This document shows positions 17,224-27,101 of a DNA stretch of 64,000 bases, in pieces. The notes under the pieces were generated by a model. The model was not told where the DNA came from and ran no database searches. It was given only the letters and a program-made list of their open reading frames with translations. The DNA lies in contig NZ_PEND01000003.1 of NCBI RefSeq assembly GCF_002844195.1, positions 248,001 to 312,000 on the forward strand, read 5' to 3'. The stretch comes from Halegenticoccus soli. Lineage in GTDB: Archaea; Halobacteriota; Halobacteria; Halobacteriales; Haloferacaceae. Made by a program: the position numbers and the translations under genes. Each line of letters opens with the position of its first letter. Position 1 is the stretch's first letter.

Positions 17224-18801
17224 ATGTCGCCGACAGACGACACTAGCGACGATTCCGAATCGGAATCCGTCCAGGAGCCGAGCGACAGGACTGCCGAGTA
17301 TTCGCGCCGGGGATTCATGGAGACGGCCGCCGCCGTCGGCGGCGCCGCGGCGGCAACGGGCCTCTCCGGTTGCTTGGGGGACGGCGACGGCGGAACCGAC
17401 GGCAACGGCGAACAGGACTTCTTGTGGTGGACGATGCGGGGGTACATCCCCGCGGAGACCAAAGCGATCAAACAGGCGGCGAAGGGCTACGAGGACGCCG
17501 CCGACGAGAACATCAATGTCTCCACGGAGGTCATCGTCTGGGACCAAGTGTTCCAGGAGTGGAGCGCTTCGATCGAGGGGCGGTCGATGCCGAACGTCTC
17601 CGAGATGGCCTGCGAGCACGCGGTTGACTTCGGCAACCGCGGCGCCGCCCGGTCCAACACAGAACTTTTCGACCAGTACGACGACTGGTACGACACCATC
17701 TCCGCGTGGGGACGGTTCGACGGTGAGTTCTGGGGCCTCCCGTGGTTCATGGAACTCCGCACCAGCCACCTCAACATGAACCTCCTCGAGAAGGCGGGCG
17801 TGTCCAAGCCCCCCGAGACATGGGCGGAACTCATCGAGGCCGGCCAAGCCGTCTCCAAGAACACGAACGCCTCTGGATTCACGACGCCGGGGGCGCAGGA
17901 CTTCCCGGCAGGGCAGAACATGGCCGCCTTCACGCACCAGTCGGGGGGGTCCTTCTACGGCTCCTCAGACGGCCAGTTCACCGTCGAGATCGACAACGCG
18001 GCGTCGCTGTTCGCTCACCTGTGGGCGCTCAGCCTCCGCGAGCAGTGGGACATCGCCCCCGGCGGCTGGGGGAGCGTCGACAGCACGTCCGGCGAGGAAC
18101 TTTACAGGGAAGGGCGGACCGCCATCGCCCACCTGCCGACCGACCTCGCCCGCAGTCTCATCGACCCACAGGACGGCGTCAACCAGGAGAACAAGGAGCT
18201 CGCGGAGGCGACGGAGCTGACGCCGATGCCCGCCGGCCCGAACGGCGAACGACAGTCGTTCATGGGCGGCAGTTGTCTGACGTCGTTCCGGAAGGAGGTC
18301 ACTAACAACGACACCGACGCGAAGATCTCGGTCGGGTTCATGAACTACATGACCCAACCGGAGACGATGAACAAGTACTTCCCCGTGTCGGCGCCAAACT
18401 TCCTGCCGGTTCGGAAGGGGCAGGAGGAAATGGAGCTGTTCACCGACAATCCGACGAAGATTCCGGACTCGTGGCTGCAGACGCGCCTGAAGCAGGCGCC
18501 GAACGCCGTCCGCTATGGCATCACCGGCGCCGGCCGCTGCGCGCCGTTCCTCGGCTCAATCGAGGGTAGCACGACCGGGTACTCGACCCCGATCTCAGGG
18601 ATGATCGGCTCCGACAACGACCCGAAGACAGTGCTGCGTAACGCCGGTAACAACATCCGGTCGACAATAAGCGACGCCGACTACACTGACTACGAATTGA
18701 AGCCGAAGAAGCAGGGCCCGTCGCTCAACGACGCCCCCGACTCCGTCCAGCCGTGGATTAACGGCGACGGAGTGCCAAAAATATACAACCCCTACGAGTA
18801 A
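17224..18801 (+). CDS. ABC sugar-binding lipoprotein, Tat-exported
   Basis: This 525-residue family-1 type solute-binding protein has an acidic N-terminus, then a Tat motif in YSRRGFMETAAAVG and a lipobox LSGC near residue 54, so it is exported folded and lipid-anchored outside the cell. The mature part has DFLWWTMRGYIPAETKAIK at the start of the first lobe and a typical hinge region (EFWGLPWFMELRTSHLNMN). It delivers a sugar or oligosaccharide to the two permeases that follow. The longer frame begins inside the previous gene and lacks a promoter. The ligand is probably a pentose, by context only. Confidence 0.88.
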   Translation: MSPTDDTSDDSESESVQEPSDRTAEYSRRGFMETAAAVGGAAAATGLSGCLGDGDGGTDGNGEQDFLWWTMRGYIPAETKAIKQAAKGYEDAADENINVSTEVIVWDQVFQEWSASIEGRSMPNVSEMACEHAVDFGNRGAARSNTELFDQYDDWYDTISAWGRFDGEFWGLPWFMELRTSHLNMNLLEKAGVSKPPETWAELIEAGQAVSKNTNASGFTTPGAQDFPAGQNMAAFTHQSGGSFYGSSDGQFTVEIDNAASLFAHLWALSLREQWDIAPGGWGSVDSTSGEELYREGRTAIAHLPTDLARSLIDPQDGVNQENKELAEATELTPMPAGPNGERQSFMGGSCLTSFRKEVTNNDTDAKISVGFMNYMTQPETMNKYFPVSAPNFLPVRKGQEEMELFTDNPTKIPDSWLQTRLKQAPNAVRYGITGAGRCAPFLGSIEGSTTGYSTPISGMIGSDNDPKTVLRNAGNNIRSTISDADYTDYELKPKKQGPSLNDAPDSVQPWINGDGVPKIYNPYE

Positions 18802-18916
18802 GGCACCGAGGTCCGCTCGCGGGTTGCCCTCGGTCGGCGAGCGGCGGGTCCTTGCTGACAGCCACGCGAATAATCCATACAAATAAAGTAGTTGCACGTA
18901 TCTATCTCGATAGAGC

Positions 18917-19846
18917 ATGTCAAACACCACCTCGACATTGGGTGGGATCACCATCCCAGAGGAGTACCAGTACTGGTTCTCTAAGGAGAGCCTCTGGGGA
19001 TGGTTGTTCCTGCTGCCGTCGCTGGCGGCGCTCGGGCTAATAAGCGTCGTCCCGATCTTACGAGGTATCGCGCTGAGTTTCTACGAGTACGGCGGCCTCC
19101 GCGAGGACGTCTTCGTCGGGCTCGAAAACTACGTCGAAGTGTTCGGCCTCCCGGACTTCTGGGTTGTCATGAAGAACACGTTCGTCTGGTCGTTCGCCTC
19201 CGTCGTCCTCATGGCGGCGATCGGACTGGGATTCGCTGTCCTGCTCAACCGCGAGTTCAAGGGCCGGTCGGTCGCGACGACGCTCCTGTTGCTCCCGTGG
19301 ACCATCCCCTTCATCGCGGTCGCGTTGAACTGGACGCTCCTGTTCAACTACGAACTCGGGATGTTCAACGGGCTCATGAAGGTCCTCGGGTTCGGCGAGG
19401 GCATCCCCTGGCTGGGTCGCTCCCGCTACGCGCTGTTCTCCGTGATGCTGGCGTACGTCTGGCGGAACTTCCCGTTCTTCATGATCACGTTCCTCGCGGC
19501 GATGAAGGGGATTCCGCAGGACCTCTACGAGGCCGCCCGCGTCGACGGGTCGAACCGCCTGGACCTGTTCAGGCACATTACGCTGCCGTTCCTCCAGCCC
19601 ATCGGCGTCGTCACGACGCTGCTGATGAGCCTGTGGACGCTGAATCACTTCACGCTCGTGTTCGTGATGACCGACGGCGGCCCCGGCAACTCCTCGATGG
19701 TGTTGCCAGTGTATATCTACCGCCAGGCGTTCATGCACAACAACTTCGGGCTGGCGGCCGCCATCGCGGTCGTGATGCTGGTCATTATGCTCGGGTACGG
19801 GATGGTCTACCTACGGCTGTACCAGGAAGAAGTCGGAGGCAAGTAA
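18917..19846 (+). CDS. ABC sugar permease (MalF/UgpA type)
   Basis: This 309-residue permease has six predicted membrane segments, the first in LWGWLFLLPSLAALGLISVV. The coupling loop EAARVDGSNRLDLFRHITLP is the EAA motif that contacts the ATPase. It forms the channel with the second permease, whose gene starts one base after this stop. A TATA-like AAATAAAGTAG lies about 30 bases upstream of the ATG, so the permease and ATPase genes may be transcribed apart from the binding-protein gene. Confidence 0.9.
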   Translation: MSNTTSTLGGITIPEEYQYWFSKESLWGWLFLLPSLAALGLISVVPILRGIALSFYEYGGLREDVFVGLENYVEVFGLPDFWVVMKNTFVWSFASVVLMAAIGLGFAVLLNREFKGRSVATTLLLLPWTIPFIAVALNWTLLFNYELGMFNGLMKVLGFGEGIPWLGRSRYALFSVMLAYVWRNFPFFMITFLAAMKGIPQDLYEAARVDGSNRLDLFRHITLPFLQPIGVVTTLLMSLWTLNHFTLVFVMTDGGPGNSSMVLPVYIYRQAFMHNNFGLAAAIAVVMLVIMLGYGMVYLRLYQEEVGGK

Positions 19847-19847
19847 C

Positions 19848-20735
19848 ATGGCGAGCAAACCGAGACACACGTCGAATTTGTTCGGTATCGAGGTATCGCC
19901 GAAGGTCGAGAAGTGGGCGAAAGCCGTCGGCTTCCACGCGTTGCTGTGGTCGCTGATATTCGTCGTCCTGCTGCCGGTGTTCTGGATGTTCATCGTGTCG
20001 CTGAACCAGGTCGCCTTCGACACGTTCATCGAGAACCCCGGCGCCTGGGTGGAGGGCGCCAGTCTCGACGCGTACCGTCGCATGTTGAACCAGACGAACT
20101 TCCCGACGTGGTTCCGCAACAGCGCCATCGTCACGGTGGCGTCCACGGTGCTGAGCATCCTCGTCTGCACGTTCGGCGCGTACAGCATCGGTCGCCTCCA
20201 GTTCAAGGGCCGCAAGGCCGTCGCGACGTTCCTGCTGCTCACGCAGATGTTCCCGCTCATCCTGGTGGCAGTGCCGCTGTTCCTCATCTTCCGGAATATC
20301 GGCCTGTTCAACAGCCTCCTCGGCCTCACCATCGCGTACGTTGCGTTCGTGCTGCCGTTCTCCATTTGGATGCTTCGGGGATTCTACGAGAACCTCCCCG
20401 AGTCGCTAGAGGAGGCAGCGATGATCGACGGCAGCACCCGCATCGGCGCGGTCGTGCGGGTCATCGTGCCGCTGTCGGCGCCGGCGATCGCGACGACCGC
20501 CATCTTCGCGTGGATCTTCGCGTGGAACGAGTTCGTGATGGCACTCATCCTCATCAACGACGACGCGAAGACGACGCTCCCGCCGGGGCTGGGCTCGTGG
20601 GTCGGCCAGTACACCCTCCAGTGGGACCTGATGATGGCCGGCGCGCTGGGGGCCACCCTGCCGCTGTTCGTCATCCTGTTTTTCCTCCAGAAGTACATCA
20701 TCAACGGGCTCGCAGAGGGGGCAGTCAAGACGTAG
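19848..20735 (+). CDS. ABC sugar permease (MalG/UgpE type)
   Basis: This 295-residue permease has the usual six membrane segments and an EAA loop (SLEEAAMIDGSTRIGAVVRV). The N-terminal hydrophobic segment is ALLWSLIFVVLLPVFWMFIV and the protein ends INGLAEGAVKT, a typical MalG-type end. The gene starts at the second base after the stop of the first permease gene and is surely cotranscribed with it. The two subunits should import the ligand of the binding protein encoded upstream. Confidence 0.9.
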   Translation: MASKPRHTSNLFGIEVSPKVEKWAKAVGFHALLWSLIFVVLLPVFWMFIVSLNQVAFDTFIENPGAWVEGASLDAYRRMLNQTNFPTWFRNSAIVTVASTVLSILVCTFGAYSIGRLQFKGRKAVATFLLLTQMFPLILVAVPLFLIFRNIGLFNSLLGLTIAYVAFVLPFSIWMLRGFYENLPESLEEAAMIDGSTRIGAVVRVIVPLSAPAIATTAIFAWIFAWNEFVMALILINDDAKTTLPPGLGSWVGQYTLQWDLMMAGALGATLPLFVILFFLQKYIINGLAEGAVKT

Positions 20736-20856
20736 CCGTCCCGCCGCCGCGGCGTCTTCGCGCCGGTCGCGTGCGACCAGCCGATCGAACGACGACCGAG
20801 GGCGCCGACAGGAGGACCAAAGTAATAAATAGTTACGATATGATTCTTAGTTCAAT

Positions 20857-22086
20857 ATGAGCCGGATCTTGTTCGACAGTGTAACGAAGGTCTACGAGGG
20901 GGACATCCTCGCAGTCGACGAGTTCGACCTCGAGATCGAGGACGGGGAGTTCCTGACGCTCGTCGGTCCAAGTGGCTCCGGAAAGTCGACGCTGCTGCGG
21001 ATGGTCGCGGGCCTCGAAGAGATCACCGACGGTGAGATTCACATCGGCGACACGGTCGTCAATCGGCTACCGCCGCGCAACCGCGACATCGCGATGGTGT
21101 TCCAGAACTACGCGTTGTACCCGCATCTCAATGTCCTGGAGAACATGGCGTTCGGACTCAAGCGGTCGACGAACCTCTCGGCGGAGGAGATCAACGCCCG
21201 CGTCGAGGAGGCCGCCGAACTGATGGGCATCGAGGAGCTGCTCGATCAGAAGCCGAAGCACCTCTCCGGCGGGCAGCGCCAGCGGGTCGCGACCGGTCGC
21301 GCCATCGTCCGGAATCCGGCGGTGTTCCTCTTCGACGAGCCGCTGTCGAATCTGGACGCGAAGCTGCGCAAGCACATGCGGACGGAACTGCAGCGCCTCC
21401 AGCAGGAACTCGTGACGACGACCATCTACGTCACCCACGACCAGGAAGAGGCGATGACGATGAGCGACCGGATCGCCATCCTCAACCACGGCGAACTCCA
21501 GCAGGTCGGCTCCCCCCGCGAGGTGTACAACCAGCCGGAGAACACGTTCGTCGCGCAGTTCATCGGCAGCCCCTCGATGAACATGTTCGTCTCGGAGCTC
21601 GACCGGACCGGCGAGCGGCCGCGGTTCCGGGGCGACGTCGACGTCGAGATCTCCGAGCGCGAGGCCGAGACCATCGCCGCGCGGAGCGACGCCGACCAGT
21701 TCCTGCTCGGCATCCGCCCCGAACACATCGAGGTGCACGAGACGGCCGTCGAGGGCTCCGTGCCTGCGACCGTCGACATCATCGAACCCCTTGGGAGCAA
21801 CGACCTGCTGTACTTCGACCTCGAGGACGGCACCGGCGTCGACGACGTCGTCGCCGACCACGTCGAGATCGGCGAGGACGAGCAGAGCGATGAGGAGGAG
21901 TACAAGGCGTTCATCCTCCCGGGGTCGATTCCCAACAGCTACGAGCGGAACGACGAGCGCATCTACCTGACGTTCGATACGGACCACATGCACGTGTTCG
22001 ACCCGGAGACCGGCGAGAACGTGAACAAGGGCCGGATGGCAACCGCGGACGCGCAGGCCGAGTCCGCCGCCGAGGCCAGCGACTGA
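20857..22086 (+). CDS. ABC sugar importer ATPase (MalK/UgpC type)
   Basis: This 409-residue ATPase has Walker [11 protein letters not shown], the Q-loop in [14 protein letters not shown], signature [14 protein letters not shown], Walker [13 protein letters not shown] and the switch [14 protein letters not shown]. Residues from about 240 on form a C-terminal TOBE regulatory domain ([11 protein letters not shown]) with acidic inserts typical of haloarchaea. It should drive the two permeases. AATAAATAGT about 28 bases before the ATG suggests its own promoter. Haloferax Xac transporters use two ATPases; only one is present here. Confidence 0.9.
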   Translation: MSRILFDSVTKVYEGDILAVDEFDLEIEDGEFLTLVGPSGSGKSTLLRMVAGLEEITDGEIHIGDTVVNRLPPRNRDIAMVFQNYALYPHLNVLENMAFGLKRSTNLSAEEINARVEEAAELMGIEELLDQKPKHLSGGQRQRVATGRAIVRNPAVFLFDEPLSNLDAKLRKHMRTELQRLQQELVTTTIYVTHDQEEAMTMSDRIAILNHGELQQVGSPREVYNQPENTFVAQFIGSPSMNMFVSELDRTGERPRFRGDVDVEISEREAETIAARSDADQFLLGIRPEHIEVHETAVEGSVPATVDIIEPLGSNDLLYFDLEDGTGVDDVVADHVEIGEDEQSDEEEYKAFILPGSIPNSYERNDERIYLTFDTDHMHVFDPETGENVNKGRMATADAQAESAAEASD

Positions 22087-22177
22087 GTCCCGTGACCCGA
22101 ACCGAAACGTTCCGGGCGGCCGGATTCGAGCGGCGAACGGCCCCGGCTCCCCGGCCGAGTGCGTCCGCTTCGTTCCC

Positions 22178-22900
22178 ATGAGCACCGACGACGTTCCCGA
22201 GTTCGGCCGCGACGCGGACGCGACCCCGGCCCCGCGAGCGTCGGGTGGCGGCGAGGTGAGCGAGCGCTCGTGGCGCCGACTCGGTCACGAACTGACCCAC
22301 GCGGGCAGCGTCCGCGACTGCGTCGGGACCGTCGAGCGGTACGGCTGGCTCCCACCGCTGCTCGGCCTGCTCGTCCACGGCCTCTCGCGGGGCATCTTCG
22401 AGCACCTCGCAGAGCCGTTCGCGATGTCGCAGGGGTACGTCTTCGCCGGCTGGCCGCTCGCGCTGGGTATCAACCTCTTCTACGGGCTCTTCTTCGTCGG
22501 GTTCACGTGGTTCCTCTACTTCGGCGTCGTCGGCGCGCTCGCGGGCTACTTCTCCGAGAAGACGACGCTCGACACGACCGTTTTCAAGATCGGCGGCTAC
22601 CTGACGCTGCTTTTCGTCCCGCTGGTCGCCCTCGCGGCCGCGCTCGCGCTGACGATTCCGGCGCCGGACCCCGTCGTCGCGGGCGTCGCGCCCGCGACGG
22701 AGGTCGCGGAGACGCACCGGGCGGTGGCCGACACCGTCCAGATGCGGATCGTCGACGTCGCGATGGCCAGCGGGTGGATACTCGTCGGGTTCCTGATGCT
22801 CCCCGTCGTGAGCGAACTGTACGACGTCGACAAGAAGGCGAGCGTCCTCTCGGTGCTCCCAGTGACGCTGGTCGCGGTGACCGCGACCCAACTCCTCTAG
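22178..22900 (+). CDS. Polytopic membrane protein, Yip1-like (uncertain)
   Basis: This 240-residue protein has a soluble 60-residue N-terminus and then about five membrane segments, among them LALGINLFYGLFFVGFTWFL and LLFVPLVALAAALALTIP. The layout resembles Yip1-type membrane proteins of archaea, but no signature residue confirms it. Its TAG stop overlaps the stop of the convergent chaperonin gene within the tetranucleotide CTAG (22897-22900). The gene lies downstream of the sugar importer but nothing links it to sugar uptake. Confidence 0.6.
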   Translation: MSTDDVPEFGRDADATPAPRASGGGEVSERSWRRLGHELTHAGSVRDCVGTVERYGWLPPLLGLLVHGLSRGIFEHLAEPFAMSQGYVFAGWPLALGINLFYGLFFVGFTWFLYFGVVGALAGYFSEKTTLDTTVFKIGGYLTLLFVPLVALAAALALTIPAPDPVVAGVAPATEVAETHRAVADTVQMRIVDVAMASGWILVGFLMLPVVSELYDVDKKASVLSVLPVTLVAVTATQLL

Positions 22901-24561
22901 TTCTCCGGCATCTCGCCGGGTCCGTACTTCGGCTCGCCGAGCACGCGGTCGACCGTCGGCTCGCGCTCGTCGAGCAGCACGCCATCGATGCGAGTGAGGA
23001 CATTGACGAACTCGACGGCGCGGATCAGCCCCGATACCCGAATTTGGAAGGGGTCGAGTCCGCCGCCGTCCGCGGTCACGTCGTCGACGATCGTCCCGTC
23101 GGCGGAGACGGCCGCCCGGCCGTGACCCGCGTCGTGGCGGGTGCGCAGGTCCGCCAGCGCGCCGAGCGGATCCAGTCCGGAGTTGCGCGCGAGCGTCTTT
23201 GGGATGGACTCCAGTACGTCCGCGAACGCCTCGACGGCGAGCTGCTCGCGGCCGTCGAAGTGGGTCGAGAGCGCCCGGACCTCCCCCGCGGCCGCCAGTT
23301 CGGCGGCACCGCCGGCGGGTAACGCCGTCGGGTTTAGCACGCAGGCGCGCAGGGCGTTCTTCCCGTCCCGAATTCGTCGTTCGGCCTCCTCGGCCGCCGT
23401 CTGCGTGCCCCCCCGGACGACGAGCGTGACGGCGGGCACGTCGACGCCCGCGGGCGGCTCGAAAGCGACCCAGTCGTCGTCGCGGCCGGTGTCGCGGAAC
23501 CGGACCGTTGCCTCCCCGAGGACGGCCTCGTCGATCAGCGTGTTCGGCCGGATCGGCCCACGGGGGCTCGCGCCGGTCGCGCGGGCGATGTACCTGAAGT
23601 CCGTCGTCTTCACGTTCCGGAGGAGTATCGCCCCATGGCGTGCCAACTCCTTCGCGACGGCCATGTCGACATCACCGGTCGCGACGACGGCGACCGCTCC
23701 CGTCAGCGCGACGTTCGCGGCGATGGCTTCGCTCTCGTCGAGGCCGCCGGCGGTCCGCTCGATATCGCCCTCGGACTCGACGTTGATGTTCACGTCCGCC
23801 GAGAGGCTCCGTGACTGGAGCGCGCCGTCGACGAGCAGCACCGGGCCGGTCGCCGGCAGGAGCCGCTCGGCGGTCACGACGGTCTCCGGGAGAACAACGC
23901 CCTCAACGAGTTCCGTGTCGGTCACCTCGCCGCCGGGGACGGTGACCGTCTTCGCGTGGTCGAGGCGGACGCTTCCCGTCTCGGGGTCAGAGACGCGCAC
24001 GACCGCGTCGACGACCGTGTCCGCGATCGCTCCAAGCGGCCACTCCTTCTCGCGGCCATTCGTCATCCCGGTCATCACGACGGCGCGCAGTTTCTCGCGG
24101 TCCAACTCGCCGCTCGCGTCCGCCAGCGGAATCGACGTCTCGGTCCACGTCTCGAGCGTCCGCTGGGCGCCGATGGAGAACCCCTCGATGACGTCGTTGG
24201 GGTGGATGCCCCGGTCGGTGAGGTCCATCGCCGTCGCCAGCAACTCCGACGCCAGCAGCGTCATGGTCGTCGCGCCGTCGCCGTAGTCGTCCTCGTGGTC
24301 CTCGACGGCCCGGATGAAGTGCTTAGCTATCGGGTGGTCCGTCTCCCCGTCGAACTCCTCGATGATGGCGCTGCCGTCGTTGCTGACGAAGTAGCGAAGT
24401 TCGTCGTCGGGCATCCGCCGAACGATCATCTTGTCCATCCCCTGCGGACCGAGGGTGCTCTGGACCAGACTCCCCATCTGCCGGGACGCGTCGCGAATCA
24501 TCTGCCGAGTCTCACGGGACGGCACTGACGACCATCCCGTGTACAGGTCGTTCGTTGTCAT
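22897..24561 (-). CDS. Thermosome-like group II chaperonin, divergent paralogue
   Basis: This 554-residue Cpn60/TCP-1 family protein keeps STLGPQGMDKMIV near the N-terminus, then NDGSAIIEEF and DDYGDGATTMTLLASELL, the altered form of the GDGTT ATP-binding motif. IARATGASPRGPI marks the end of the apical domain and VRGGTQTAAEEAERRIRDG a late equatorial segment. The usual Gly-Gly-rich equatorial signature is weakened (PAGGAAELAAAG). Overall it is a recognisable but diverged chaperonin, unlike standard haloarchaeal thermosome subunits. It probably forms or joins an ATP-dependent folding chamber; whether it is active alone is unclear. Confidence 0.8.
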   Translation of the reverse strand: MTTNDLYTGWSSVPSRETRQMIRDASRQMGSLVQSTLGPQGMDKMIVRRMPDDELRYFVSNDGSAIIEEFDGETDHPIAKHFIRAVEDHEDDYGDGATTMTLLASELLATAMDLTDRGIHPNDVIEGFSIGAQRTLETWTETSIPLADASGELDREKLRAVVMTGMTNGREKEWPLGAIADTVVDAVVRVSDPETGSVRLDHAKTVTVPGGEVTDTELVEGVVLPETVVTAERLLPATGPVLLVDGALQSRSLSADVNINVESEGDIERTAGGLDESEAIAANVALTGAVAVVATGDVDMAVAKELARHGAILLRNVKTTDFRYIARATGASPRGPIRPNTLIDEAVLGEATVRFRDTGRDDDWVAFEPPAGVDVPAVTLVVRGGTQTAAEEAERRIRDGKNALRACVLNPTALPAGGAAELAAAGEVRALSTHFDGREQLAVEAFADVLESIPKTLARNSGLDPLGALADLRTRHDAGHGRAAVSADGTIVDDVTADGGGLDPFQIRVSGLIRAVEFVNVLTRIDGVLLDEREPTVDRVLGEPKYGPGEMPEN

Positions 24562-24643
24562 GGTAGCTTCGTCGACGAGAGTACGTATCGATACTGACGG
24601 CGGGTATTAATCGCTTCGGCGCTCCCCTGCGACCGACATCGGG

Positions 24644-24835
24644 TCACTGGACTAGCAGCTTGTCGTACGCGAACAGCGCGGCGATGAGCACCAGCGAGCC
24701 GTACGCGACCTCCACGACGAGCGGCTCGCCTCGCCCGCGGAGCCACATCAGGCCGAGGACCATGACCGCGATCGTCGCTACTATCAGCGCGAGGAGCAAC
24801 CCGACGTTGCTCCGCTTCCGGAGATTGACAGACAT
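24644..24835 (-). CDS. Small membrane protein, 63 aa
   Basis: A short protein with two hydrophobic segments (VGLLLALIVATIAVMVLGLM and VEVAYGSLVLIAALFAYDKL) joined by RGRGEP. I chose ATG at 24835 (MSVNLRKRSN) over one five codons upstream because it gives the usual positive-inside N-terminus. It lies between the chaperonin gene (same strand, downstream) and the divergent GH42 gene. Its function is unknown. Confidence 0.6.
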   Translation of the reverse strand: MSVNLRKRSNVGLLLALIVATIAVMVLGLMWLRGRGEPLVVEVAYGSLVLIAALFAYDKLLVQ

Positions 24836-24982
24836 TGCCACTCTCTTCACTGTCCCGGATTAAAAAATCCGCGGTTTGCGGGGTCAGGCTTCCCGGCGGC
24901 GGGCGTCTCGCCACCCCAGGCACTCGCGAGGCGCCCGCCCGGCCCCCACCAGTTATTATCACGCTCGACGACAGTGTTCACG

Positions 24983-26998
24983 ATGCGTACTGGCGTGTGC
25001 TACTTCCCGGAACACTGGCCGCGAGAGCGGTGGGCCGACGACGTCGAACGGATGGCGGCCGCCGGCATCGACTACGTCCGAATGGCGGAGTTCGCCTGGA
25101 GTCGTCTCGAACCCGAACCCGGCGCGTACGACTTCAAGTGGCTGGCCGATGCCGTCGACCTCGTCGGCGACCGCGGTATGCGCGCCGTCCTCTGTACGCC
25201 GACGGCGACGCCGCCGAAGTGGCTCCTCGACGAGTACCCGAGCGTCCGGCAGGAGCGTCCCGACGGCACGCCACTGGAGTTCGGCAGCCGCCGACACTAC
25301 TGCTTCAATTCCCCGGCGTACCGCCGCGAGAGTCGGCGCATCACAGAGCGCACGGCCGAGCGCTTCGCGGACTCGCCGCACGTCGCCGGCTGGCAGACCG
25401 ACAACGAGTTCGGCTGCCACGACACGGTCCGCTGTTACTGCGACGACTGTGCGTCGGCGTTCCGCGCGTGGCTCCGCGACCGGTACGACACGATCGACGC
25501 GCTCAACGAGGCGTGGGGGAACGCCTTCTGGAGTCAGGAGTACGCCGACTTCTGCGAGGTGGACCCGCCGGGGCCGACGCCCGCCTACCACCATCCGAGT
25601 CGACTCCTCGATTACTCCCGGTTCGCCTCCGACAGCGTCGTCGACTACAACCGACTGCAGGCGGACCTCCTCCGGGAGGCGAACGACGACTGGTTCGTCA
25701 CGCACAACTTCATGGGCGACTTCGAACAGCTGGACGCCTTCGACGTGAGCGCCGACCTCGACTTCGCCGCGTGGGATTCCTACCCGACGCTGCACGGCCA
25801 GCGGGCGCCGGACACGCCCGACCCGGCGGAGGCCGCCGCTGCGACCGTCCAGCGAGGTGGCGACCCCGACGTCACCGGCATGAACCACGCGCTGTTCCGC
25901 GGCGCGAGTGGCGGTCCCTTCTGGGTGATGGAGAACCAGGCGGGCGACGTCCGCGCGTACCCATACTCCGCAGAACCCGCCGACGGGATGATGCGACTGT
26001 GGGCCCACCAGGCGGCCGCCCACGGCGCCGACGTCGTCTCATACTTCCGGTGGCGGCGCTGCCGGTTCGGTCAGGAGCAGTACTGGGGCGCGCTCAACAA
26101 TTACGACGGCTCGCCCGACCGCGGCCTCCCCGAGGCTGCCGAGGCGGCCGCCGAATTCGCGCGACTGCCCGACCTCGACGCGCCTGTCGGCAACGTCGCT
26201 GTCCTGTTCGACTACGACAGTATGTGGGCGCTGCATGCCGAGCGGCATGCGCCGGAGTTCGACTACTGGGCGCACCTCCGGACGTACTACCGCGCGCTCC
26301 GCCGACGGGGTGTCACCGTCGACTTCGTCCCCGCCGACGCCGATCTCGGCGGCTACGCCGCGGCAGTCGCGCCCGCACTCCACCTCGTCCCCGACGACCT
26401 CGCCGCCCGACTGGCGGACTACGTCGCCGACGGCGGCGAGTTGCTGCTGACAGTCCGGTCGGCGACGAAGGACGAACACGACACGCTGCGCGACGAACTC
26501 GCGCCGGGTCCGCTGACCGACGTCGTCGGCGCGCACGTTGAACAGCACGAGAGTCTCTCCCCGGGCCTGGAGACTCGCGTCGAGTTCGATGGCGACGCCT
26601 ACGGCTACCGGACGTGGGCGGAGTGGCTCGTCCCGGACGGCGCGACGGTCGTCGGCCGTCACCGCTCGGACGTCGCTGCCGGCGAACCCGCCGTGGTTCG
26701 CAACGCCCACGGCGACGGTCACGCCACCTACGTCGGCGTCTGGCCCGAGGCCAACCTGGCGGATGCGCTCGCGGTCGATGTACTCGACCGCGCCGGTGTC
26801 CCTATCGGCGACCGCCTCCCCGAGAACGTCCGCCTCTCGGAGCGTGATGGCCACACCTGGGTCACCAACTTCCGCGTGGACGCCGTCTCCGTCGACCCCG
26901 GTTCGAACGAGATCGTCCTCGGCGAGGACACCGTGTCCGGCCGCGACCTCGCCGTCGTCGCCGGTCCGTCCCACGAAATTACGGTCGAACGGTCGTAG
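24983..26998 (+). CDS. Beta-galactosidase, glycoside hydrolase family 42
   Basis: This 671-residue enzyme starts with the GH42 pattern TGVCYFPEHWPRERWADD. The acid/base glutamate lies in WQTDNEFGCHD and the nucleophile in FWVMENQAGDV. CYCDDC supplies cysteines of the zinc site seen in GH42. The trimerisation domain (from about residue 400) and the short C-terminal beta domain are present, so the length is normal. There is no signal peptide, so it acts in the cytoplasm on imported beta-galactosides or arabinosides. I chose ATG at 24983 over the upstream in-frame GTG. It is paired with a convergent GH3 gene beside the pentose cluster. Confidence 0.9.
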   Translation: MRTGVCYFPEHWPRERWADDVERMAAAGIDYVRMAEFAWSRLEPEPGAYDFKWLADAVDLVGDRGMRAVLCTPTATPPKWLLDEYPSVRQERPDGTPLEFGSRRHYCFNSPAYRRESRRITERTAERFADSPHVAGWQTDNEFGCHDTVRCYCDDCASAFRAWLRDRYDTIDALNEAWGNAFWSQEYADFCEVDPPGPTPAYHHPSRLLDYSRFASDSVVDYNRLQADLLREANDDWFVTHNFMGDFEQLDAFDVSADLDFAAWDSYPTLHGQRAPDTPDPAEAAAATVQRGGDPDVTGMNHALFRGASGGPFWVMENQAGDVRAYPYSAEPADGMMRLWAHQAAAHGADVVSYFRWRRCRFGQEQYWGALNNYDGSPDRGLPEAAEAAAEFARLPDLDAPVGNVAVLFDYDSMWALHAERHAPEFDYWAHLRTYYRALRRRGVTVDFVPADADLGGYAAAVAPALHLVPDDLAARLADYVADGGELLLTVRSATKDEHDTLRDELAPGPLTDVVGAHVEQHESLSPGLETRVEFDGDAYGYRTWAEWLVPDGATVVGRHRSDVAAGEPAVVRNAHGDGHATYVGVWPEANLADALAVDVLDRAGVPIGDRLPENVRLSERDGHTWVTNFRVDAVSVDPGSNEIVLGEDTVSGRDLAVVAGPSHEITVERS

Positions 26999-27101
26999 CG
27001 TCGCGTCTCGGACGGACGATAATCGGAAACGGATCGCTTGCGATCGGGTCTTCTGTGCCGACCCGACCGCCGCGCTCGTTCACTCGGGACCGCCGTACCC
27101 G

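Noticed and set aside
21067-22185. 372-codon minus-strand frame antisense to the importer ATPase
   Set aside because: Its Arg/Val/Asp-rich repeats mirror the ATPase codons; no motif is present.
22897-22900. Overlapping stops in CTAG as a regulatory site
   Set aside because: Both genes simply end on the shared palindromic tetranucleotide; nothing else points to regulation.
24835-26541. 568-codon plus-strand frame across the GH42 gene
   Set aside because: It is Arg/Pro-rich; the overlapping frame contains the complete GH42 active site.
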